A stretch of 64,000 nt of DNA from Drosophila persimilis (taxonomy: Eukaryota > Arthropoda > Insecta > Diptera > Drosophilidae): positions 1 through 64,000 of the forward strand of contig NW_020825487.1 of assembly GCF_003286085.1 (NCBI RefSeq), written 5' to 3'. This document shows positions 56,134 through 64,000 of this stretch, piece after piece. Under the pieces are notes generated by a model. It did not search any database, was not told where the DNA came from, and was given only the letters and a program-made list of their open reading frames with translations. The position numbers and the translations under genes were made by a program. How positions within the stretch are numbered: position 1 is the stretch's first letter; every line of letters begins with the position of its first letter.

Positions 56134-57252
56134 TATACCCGGTACTCGAAGAGTATAGGGGTATACTAGATTTGTGGTAAAAGTGGATGTGTGTAACGTC
56201 CAGAAGGAATCGTTTCCGACCCCATAAAGTATATATATTCTTGATCAGCATCAATAGCCGAGTCGATTGAGCCCTGTCTGTCTGTCCGTCTGTCCGTCTG
56301 TCCGTCCGTCCGTCTGTCCGTCTGTCCGTCCCCTTCAGCGCCTAATGCTCAAAGACTATAAGAGCTAGAGCAACGATGTTTTGGATCCAGACTTCTGTGA
56401 TATGTCACTGCTACAAAAATATTTCAAAACTTTGCCCCGCCCACTTCCGCCCCCACAAAGGGCGAAAATCTGTGGCATCCACAATTTTAAAGATACGAGA
56501 AAACCAAAAACGCAGAATCGTAGAGAATGAGATATCTTTTAGACTGCGGAATCTGAATTGGATCGTATTATTATTATAGCCAGCATCAAGAAAACAATTT
56601 CATTTTTTCTCGCCCTGTCTCTCTCTAACACACACGTAGCATAGGCGGCTTTGCTTAGAGTAAAACATTAGCGCCTAGATCTCAGAGACTATAAAAGCTA
56701 GAGCAACCAAATTTGGTATCCACACTCCTAATATATCGGACCGAGACGAGTTTGTTTCAAAATTTCGCCACACCCCCTTCCGCCCCCGCAAAGGATGCAG
56801 ATCTGGGGATATTCATAAATCTCAGAGACTATTAAGGCTAGAGTAACCAAATTTGGTATCCGCACTCCTGTTAGATCTCACTATAAAACGTATATCTCAA
56901 AATTTCGCCCCACCCCCTTCCGCCCACACAAAGGACGAAAATCTGTTGCATCCACAATATTGCAAAATCGAGTAAACTAAAAACGCAGAATCATAGACAA
57001 TGACCATATCTATCCGGTTGCCGAATCTGGATCAGATCGGATCATTTTTGTAGCCAAAAGCAAGAAATCAATTTTTAGTGGCTACGCAGCGCCCGACGTC
57101 ACGCTCAGACTGATTTTCTGTCTCTCTCGCACGCACTCTTTGTCGTGTCGTTTAATATTAGCGGCGTCTGCCGGAGGAGAGCCATACTGACTTAGTATCG
57201 GGTATAACTGTAGAGTTGCGGTGTCCGCAGCAACTCACAACGTTCCCCCTCG
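56134..57252 (+). mobile_element. HINE with a Helentron-type head, second of a duplicated pair
   Basis: 1,119 bp. The head (TATACCCGGTACTCGAAGAG, GAGCCCTG before the microsatellite) is of the Helentron type as in copy D. After the (GTCY)n tract (56277-56330) it switches to the HINE type (CCCCTTCAGCGCC, TTTTGGATCCAGAC) and matches 54366-55484. It is a recombinant of the two neighbours. Confidence 0.88.
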
Positions 57253-57901
57253 TTTTTTTCAGTTTTTACATTTCTTTCTGCCTAGTGTTTGTGTGGCTTT
57301 ACAGGCCTCACTCTAATCGGGCAGATGTTATTCCGCTCAATTTTACAATTTTAGATTTTACAGTTAAGTTTTATGCATCGCAGGCATTTAGAAAAAAAAA
57401 TTTTGTTTGGCGGTGGGCGCTCTAGGAAGCGCTGTCGGTTCACTGCTCCGGGTCTAGCTTGTTGCGCTAGACGAGGCCGGTGCTGGCTGCACAGGCTGCT
57501 ACTGCTTCTCTGTTGGGGCACCGGTGCAGGCTGCACAGGTGTACTCGCAATGCGGCGAGTGTAGAGGTCCCTCGCAGTCGTTCGGGCAGGTCTTCCTTGA
57601 CTTTGCTATTTCTGTCGTTTGGGGTGGTGGAGTTACGATTAATATTTTACTGATATTTTGTATTGCAGTGTAGGTGGTTGTGTGCATTGGCTCTTTCATT
57701 TTCTTTTCTGCTAGCAACAATTTGATGTGATCGAGCTCTGTGTGTAATTTCACAGATGTGCTCCACGGCAAATTATCGTTGCTATTTAGCAGTTTGAGTA
57801 GTGTTGCCCTTCTGGCTCTCAGGCGTTTTACTACGCCGCCTCTTTTGCCACACATACCACTCTACTTACTGCGTTCAGTTCCGCTCCATTTCGTTGTTAA
57901 T
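57253..57901 (-). pseudogene. 649-bp segment with a basic/Cys-His frame, second copy
   Basis: Nearly identical to 55485-56133, and the 118-residue frame (57499-57855) is unchanged. Offset from the first copy is exactly 1,768 bp, equal to one HINE plus this segment. Confidence 0.4.
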
Positions 57902-57915
57902 TATACCCGGTACTC
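57902..57915 (+). other. 5' terminal/subterminal inverted repeat of the Helentron
   Basis: TATACCCGGTACTC is the exact reverse complement of 45077-45090 near the 3' end of copy C. It is followed by GAAGAGTATAGGGGTATA, in which GAGTAT and ATACCC-type repeats are nested. Confidence 0.8.
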
Positions 57916-60569
57916 GAAGAGTATAGGGGTATATTAGATTTGTGGTAAAAGTGGATGTGTGTAACGTCCAGAAGGAATCGTTTCCGACCCCATAAAGTAT
58001 ATATATTCTTGATCAGCATCAATAGCCGAGTCGATTGAGCCCTGTCTGTCTGTCCGTCTGTCCGTCTGTCCGTCCGTCCGTCTGTCCGTCTGTCCGTCCC
58101 TATTAGCGCCTAGTGCTCAAAGACTATAAGAGCTAGAGCAACGAAATTTTGTATTCGGACCTCTGTGATATGTCACTGCTACAAAAATATTTCAAAACTT
58201 TGCCCCGCCCACTTCCGCCCCCACAAAGGGCGAAAATCTGTGGCATCCACAATTTTAAAGATACGAGAAAACCAAAATAGAATAGCAGAATAGTAGAGAA
58301 TGACCATATCTTTTAGACTGCAGAATCTGAATTGGATCGTATTATTATTATAGCCAGCATCAAGAAAACAATTTCATTTTTTCTCGCCCTGTCTCTCTCT
58401 AACACACACGTAGCATAGGCGGCTTTGCTTAAAGTAAAACATTAGCGCCTAGATCTCAGAGACTATAAAAGCTAGAGCAACCAAATTTGGTATCCACACT
58501 CCTAATATATCGGACCGAGACGAGTTTGTTTCAAAATTTCGCCACACCCCCTTCCGCCCCCGCAAAGGATGCAAATCTGGGGATATTCACAAATCTCAAA
58601 GACTATTAAGGCTAGAGTAACCAAATTTGGTATCCGCACTTCTGTTAGATCTCACTATAAAACGTATATCTCGAAATTTCGTCCCACCCCCTTCCGCCCC
58701 CACAAAGGACGAAAATCTGTGGCATCCACAATTTTGAAGATACGAAAAAACTAAAAAGGCACAATCATAGAGAATTACCGTATCTATGAGATTGCTGAAT
58801 CTGGATCAGATCGGATCATTTTTATAGCCAAAAGGAGCAAAACAATTGGCAGTGGCTACGCAGCTATGCGTTCGCCCTCTCTATCTCCCTCTCTCTCTAT
58901 CTCTCTGCCCTGAAAAAAATAAAAACAACCCCCGGCAATGCAAGCTCTAACTGCTGGCAGGCGATGTCTTTTTCTTTGTTTTACGCTCAACATTCTGACC
59001 AATACCCCTTTACCCGATGCCCCTCTCTCTTCAAACAAGCGCACCGCGGTGTCTGCTTGTCCATGTCTCAGTTCAATCACCCCCTCCCACATTAACAAAT
59101 CAATCTGTCCATTTGCCTACAAAGAGACTAAATAGAGAGAGACACACAGCATGCCCAGCAATATCACTTGTCCAAAGAGGAAGAGCAAGAGCAATGAACA
59201 TAAATATGTAAATAAATAAATAAATAAATAAACATTATATAGTATGTGTATATGCAGCTGTTTGAATGAGCCGTTATGGTTAGGGAGTGGAAGGGGGACC
59301 AGCGAATGCAAGTGTGAAACTGATATAAATGCCTATAGAAAGAATGAGAATTGTCTGTAAAAAAACCGCGAAATCTAAACACCAGGGGCTCTCTCACTCT
59401 TTCCGCAAGCCAAAAAGAGGGAGAGAGCATCACCCAGGCCCAGGCAATTGGTAAACAATTTGTTAACCGTTACAGTAAGGGAGGGGGACACGAAAATGTT
59501 TTCACTCCAAATATGCGTATGGAAGAAATGAGAAAAAAGCCGCTCCATTTTTTTGCGTTATTTGAGTTATTCTCTCAGTTCTCTATCCCACACAGCAAGT
59601 GTTCTCTCAATAGAGCAAATGTCCATACATACAAAAGCTGAAAATGTCTAACAAGGTGACGTCATCACCACAGCTGCTCTCTTTTAGCGATTATCATACA
59701 GCACCTTATTGGTGAATTCACCTTGTATGTCTATTTGGAAAACATGAATTGAATTGTCCGTTTTTTTTCCGCATGCTTCTCTGCCCCACTCGGAAAAGAG
59801 TTCTCTCAACTGTCTGTTCACATCCTTACACATTTACATATGGATGCAAGTATCTTAATTAACAAGATGACGTCATAACCACACTTGCTGTCTTTCGGCG
59901 ATTATCATACGCCACCTTATTCGTGCATTCACCATGTAAGACTCTTTCCGCATGCTTTGACTCCGTTCTCTCTTTCTTGAGTGACTCACTCGTAAAAAGA
60001 CCGCGAAATCTCAATAGGCCGTTTTTCGGTGGGACCAGTTAATATCGAGCCAGGCAGAGCGATAGAGACTTTTTACCGATTACCGATTTCGAATTAAACC
60101 CATTCAAACTAGTTTAGCTTTTAACTTATTAAATAAAAGTAGTGCTTGCTTGTTAAGGTATAGGGCCTTAGTTTTTCTGCGCCGATCGTTAGTTAGAAAC
60201 TAATAACAGTTTCTAACTTTCGTCGTTGCTTCGCGCGCTTTTCGGTGCCTCTGCTGGCGTCACTGGAGGCTGAGGCCGGACGTCGCTGCCTGCATAGCGG
60301 CTGAGGACGGACGTCGCTGCTGCTCTCGCCAGGGGACGTCGCTGCCACCGATTGCTGACGCTTTGGGAAGTTAAAAGTTAATTTACATTAATTATATATA
60401 ATATTATATAATATATAATATTATATAATATATATCTAATATATATCTAATTATAGTTTTATAATATTATTATTTAATATTATTTATTATATTTCATTAT
60501 TAGTTATATTATTATTATTTATTATATTTTATATATATAATATAATATAACAATATATTACATATATAT
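57902..60569 (+). mobile_element. Helentron copy D, head and leader
   Basis: It starts with the full Helentron-type head TATACCCGGTACTC (57902-57915), which is intact here and truncated at the array junctions. The (GTCY)n tract, the three degenerate units, the TC-rich stretch, the CRE-like pair, the hairpin (about 60191-60218) and the (TA)-rich tract follow. A minus-strand retrovirus begins at 60570. No Helentron coding region is found beyond it within the window. Confidence 0.85.
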
Positions 60570-61165
60570 AGTTAAATATCCGCAACTCGATTTTAAGTTT
60601 TTAAAAAAATACTTTTATTTTACAAACTTAAATATCTTTATGTCACAAGATTTAAATGAATTCCCCGACTTGACTTTCGGTCTGCTTGTCTCAAACGGAA
60701 CTGATCTCTCTGCTGCTGGCTAGTTTCCATGAGCCCTTCTCTTGGAACTCCCGACTCTGGCTTCGGGCGTTGCTTTCCTCGGCTGCATCTTCGTGTCGGT
60801 GGCGTACGTGCCTGGATCGATATTTGGGGATGCGTCGGCTTTGATGAAAGGCATCCACTGCTGGCGATCGGTGTTGCATTACATGACGGAGCTAGGAATG
60901 TGATACTCCTTGGTTTTATGTCTAGCTTTGATTGGTCCTCATGAGTGGCGTGATTCTAAAGAATCGATTTCTCGAGAGTGGCGTGATTCTAATGTTGCTG
61001 AAACAATGTGGTCCATTGTTTATATTATGGGGGGCCCTAGCTTGGAGTATGGGAAGAAACAGTTATTGATTCTTGAGTGGGGTCCTGTTACTTGTGTGGA
61101 TGGGGTGGATGAATTGTACATAAACATAATGTGTATGGGATGTGGGGAATTATGGATATGTCACT
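60570..61165 (-). repeat. 3' LTR of the third retrovirus copy
   Basis: 596 bp on the minus strand, AGT...ACT ends. It is flanked on the left by ATATATATA of the Helentron D leader. Confidence 0.88.
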
Positions 61166-61192
61166 CCCCCAACGTTTGTTATTAGCCTGTCC

Positions 61193-62608
61193 CTAGGCGA
61201 TTACCCTCGGGTATAGTGACGGGGTGTCAAGTGCGGTGGCTGAGGTTGGTTCCTCTTCTGCTTCTATTATAGGGTTTATACATTTAACCGTGACTCTTTT
61301 AGAAGTTTTCGTAAATTTAACAGCTACATAACTTAGTAGTACTAATATAATTATGACAAATGAAATTAGTAGACTTATTTGTAATAGGTTACTATATGTG
61401 GTGTATTGCATAATTATTTCATTAGTTTGGACATACGACAGTGGTTTTATTTTAGTTATGTTGTTGTTGACATAAACATTCTGGGCAAAATCTAACATTG
61501 TGTTTGATATTGTAAATTCATTTAATTGGATTGAACAGTTGTAGATTTTTATAATGGTATTTCCTTCCGCTATGATTTCTTGGTTTACACAATTCTGATT
61601 TAGCGTTGTTTTTGGAAGATTCCACGTGATTAGTATATTGGGTTCAATAAAGTTTATTTGAAAGTTTTGAAATGTTTTGGAATATGGACATTTAGTGGGA
61701 GTTTGTATTAAAATTCCTTTTATACAATTGTCATTGGTTTTCAATCTAGTTTCTTTAACAAATACTTCTTCATTTTTTATGTAGTACTTGTCGTATGTCA
61801 TATCTGTTAACATGTTATTTAATTCGTCTGGATACGGAACGATTTTATAGATTGGTACTTTTGTAATGTCTTTGGGAATGTTGGAAATTATTAGAATTTC
61901 GTTGGTATCGGATTTTAGCCATGTGGAGGTTTTTATATTTAGTATTTTCTCAGAATTTATTTGTTCCAGGTAGTCTTGTTTTAATAATTTTGGATTAAAT
62001 ATACCGAGCCTAGTTAATTGCATACCTAGTTCTATATCTTCGATATATTCTGTGAAATGTTGTAGATTGAATATCAAAATTTCTATTTGTTGATTCCTGT
62101 CTTTTTCTTCATTTAGTTTGTTTATAACGTTTATTCCGCTATTAACTGCATCTATTACCAAATTTAGTTCATTCATTTGAATGCTATGGCTGGCTAAATT
62201 TTCTATTTTTTGTTCCAAATCTACTTTATCTTCCTGATCTAGTGTTCCAAAGAGATATTTGTAGGCTGTTCCTACTATATTGATTAGGCCTCTTTTATTT
62301 CTTTTGGTTATTTTTAGCCCGTTCATTTCTCTTTGCAATTTGTCTACTAGATATTTTATTTGGATTATGTCCTGGAATTTAGTGGCTTGCCTTAACAAAT
62401 TTTGGTATAGTTCTTCGGTTTTAGTTACATTAACAGTTAGATAATGGTATTCGTAATTGATAGGTATGTTGATCGATCCAGTTTTGAATATCATATATCC
62501 GTTTTGGGATTTTATAGAATTTATTTCTATGTTTTGGCCCTGTGCCATTACGATGGTAATTATGAGGAAGATGAGGATTTTAATTGTGTTGAAGTTCGCC
62601 GATTCCAT
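61193..62608 (-). CDS. env: Envelope glycoprotein, third copy
   Basis: An intact 471-residue frame, nearly identical to 10066-11481 (one visible replacement, Met to Ile in the segment after NDNCIKGIL). Signal segment, RNKR cleavage motif and C-terminal membrane segment are all present. Without gag, RT and a 5' LTR it cannot be part of a functional element. Confidence 0.86.
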   Translation of the reverse strand: MESANFNTIKILIFLIITIVMAQGQNIEINSIKSQNGYMIFKTGSINIPINYEYHYLTVNVTKTEELYQNLLRQATKFQDIIQIKYLVDKLQREMNGLKITKRNKRGLINIVGTAYKYLFGTLDQEDKVDLEQKIENLASHSIQMNELNLVIDAVNSGINVINKLNEEKDRNQQIEILIFNLQHFTEYIEDIELGMQLTRLGIFNPKLLKQDYLEQINSEKILNIKTSTWLKSDTNEILIISNIPKDITKVPIYKIVPYPDELNNMLTDMTYDKYYIKNEEVFVKETRLKTNDNCIKGILIQTPTKCPYSKTFQNFQINFIEPNILITWNLPKTTLNQNCVNQEIIAEGNTIIKIYNCSIQLNEFTISNTMLDFAQNVYVNNNITKIKPLSYVQTNEIIMQYTTYSNLLQISLLISFVIIILVLLSYVAVKFTKTSKRVTVKCINPIIEAEEEPTSATALDTPSLYPRVIA

Positions 62609-63615
62609 TAACTTCCTCGGTTTCTCTGGAATTATTATATTTGCTTCTATTAGATTTCTTCTTTTTCTTGAATTTTGATTTATAATGAGTTATTTTCCTA
62701 CCCCTATTCTTTTCTTCATAATGTTTTTCGTCTACCTGTCTAATTTCACCCGTCCTTTTGAAAGGATTTGTTACCTTAGACTTAACTAGAGGCGATAGTT
62801 TATAGCGGGTATCTACTTCATACTCTATGCGGTTTTTATTTAATTGAGTGATTTTATTCACTTTATTTAGTTGTGTGTCATAATCAGGTGAGCCTGCATA
62901 AATGAATATATCAGCTGGTGTCCTATTTGTTGTATTATGTTTGGTTTTATGATTATAAGTATAAAGAATTAATTCAAACTTCGTGAATCTATCTTCTGTG
63001 TTATCCTCGCTAGATATTATTCTTAATTTTTCATTTACTGTTTTATGAAATCTTTCTACGTCAGATATTCCATTTTTGCTGGAAGTGATCTCTATTTTGA
63101 CGTTTTCCGCATTCAGCCATGCTTGCAATGCTGTGCACATAAAAGCTGAATCTTTATCGGCTTTGATTTCAATTGGTTTGCCCATCTCGTTAAAAACTTT
63201 CATGATGGCTCTTTTTGCTTCTAACCAGTCACGACTTTTTACTTCTACAAGAGTGGCAAACTTCGAGTATACGTCAATACATGATAGGAACTGTTGGTTA
63301 CCAACCATATAGAAATCCATGACGTATTTCTCTCTGATGTTCAGTATTTCCGGTGTAGTTTCGAATGCCAACTTCGTATTTCTATGCTCTGTTTTGGCAA
63401 TATTACAAGTAGGACATTCGTTTATGATGTTTTGGATTAGTTTTTGATAATCCGGGTAATAGTATTTTCCCCTAAACCAATTGACGGTTTTCTCTATCCC
63501 TGGATGGAGTAAGCCTTTATGATTCTTTAATATGGTTTCTTTAAATTCAGCGTAATTCTGAATATCTAGGAGTTTCGTGCTTGATTTAATAGCTTTGGTT
63601 ATATTGTTAGAATTT
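62580..63615 (-). pseudogene. pol: Pol, integrase end only
   Basis: The integrase zinc finger, core and basic tail are in an open frame (at least 62580-63371 and upstream to 63615). Everything before is missing because of the breakpoint at 63615. Confidence 0.86.
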
Positions 63616-64000
63616 GTAATATTCGACGCTTGTCGTGCCGTTTATTTGAATTATGAACGGCTAACTCCCAAAATTACAGCCTAAAACTAGGCAGAAAAAA
63701 AAAAAATTCGAGTTGCAGAGCTTGTGAGCTTTAACCATACATAGAGTATCAGCTGTTTTGCGACCAAGTGGCAACACTAAGATATGCAATTTTTCTGCTT
63801 TGCACTATATTTCATTAAATATTGCTGTGGCTGGATTCTGTATAACAGAAAAAGACCATAGAAGGTGTGGAAAAAACGTGGGTTGCTGTACCTAGTAGTC
63901 CCAGCCTCTGTCTTTTTTACCTCGTGGCCGTCAGAGTGACCGGCAGTGAAAAAAGAAGTCTGCTTGAGCTGACCCAGTTCTCTAAACAAGGTCAAGCCCA
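63616..64000. other. Unmatched end segment with promoter-like motifs
   Basis: This sequence does not match the repeats in the window. An A-run (63690-63703) is followed by ATCAGCTGTT (63748-63757), a match to a known Drosophila core-promoter motif (AWCAGCTGWT), and GTGGCAACACT (63769-63779). Together they could mark the start of a gene to the right. A 72-residue frame on the minus strand (63777-63995) has no recognisable content. Confidence 0.3.

Larger units (their letters stand above)
60570..63615 (-). mobile_element. Endogenous retrovirus, third copy (minus strand, truncated)
   Basis: The 3' LTR (60570-61165, 596 bp), an intact env and the pol C-terminal part are present. Homology ends at 63615, in the segment before the integrase zinc finger (GTTAGAATT). 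The reverse transcriptase, protease, gag and 5' LTR are absent. It has the A-rich LTR variant of the second copy but CTCATGAG as in the first, so it is a distinct copy. Confidence 0.9.

Overview
The window looks like repeat-rich DNA of a Drosophila species. It consists almost entirely of nested, nearly identical transposable elements, and I see no complete host gene. The genus is inferred from three things: a 17.6/297/Tom-type endogenous retrovirus with a tRNA-Ser-type primer site and ATAT target duplications; 412/mdg1-like LTR-element pieces; and about 1.1 kb non-autonomous elements with (GTCY)n tracts and a 3' hairpin, which is the mini-me/DINE-1 (HINE) pattern. The HINE size and organisation recall the ISY elements of D. 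miranda, so an obscura-group fly is possible, but this is a weak inference. Heterochromatin or a degenerating sex chromosome would fit the nesting.

Layout. 1-669: the end and LTR of a 412-like element, abutting an inverted Helentron 5' end (670-1547). 1548-2355: a non-TE-like stretch containing a row of five or six tiny exon/intron-like modules. 2356-45135: a head-to-tail array of three Helentrons (A, B, C). The A/B and B/C junctions are identical at base level, and the 3' end and endonuclease domain are present only in the last copy. Copy A has an intact-looking endogenous retrovirus (4994-12103, plus strand) in its (TA)n leader. Copy C has another, in the minus orientation and with frameshifts, at the equivalent place (30078-37187). 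Copy B has none. 45136-46726: HINE pieces forming a large inverted repeat. 46727-53190: a decayed 412-like element on the minus strand, split by a HINE (49330-50442) inside its reverse transcriptase. 53191-57901: three HINEs and a duplicated 649-bp segment. 57902-63615: the start of a fourth Helentron (D), again with a minus-strand retrovirus in its leader, which is cut off at 63615. 63616-64000: non-repetitive-looking DNA.

How the parts work together. The Helentron protein (Rep HUH nuclease, Pif1-like helicase and C-terminal endonuclease) would be the rolling-circle replication machinery. The HINEs share its ends and are presumably mobilised by it. Only copy C (37333-44592) has a full open reading frame. 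Copy A has a stop codon and copy B has lost its start and carries a frameshift. The retrovirus copies encode Gag, Pol (reached by a -1 shift at an AAATTTT site) and Env. The point of most interest is the structure of the Helentron array and how it arose. The second is the micro-exon row at 1849-2324.
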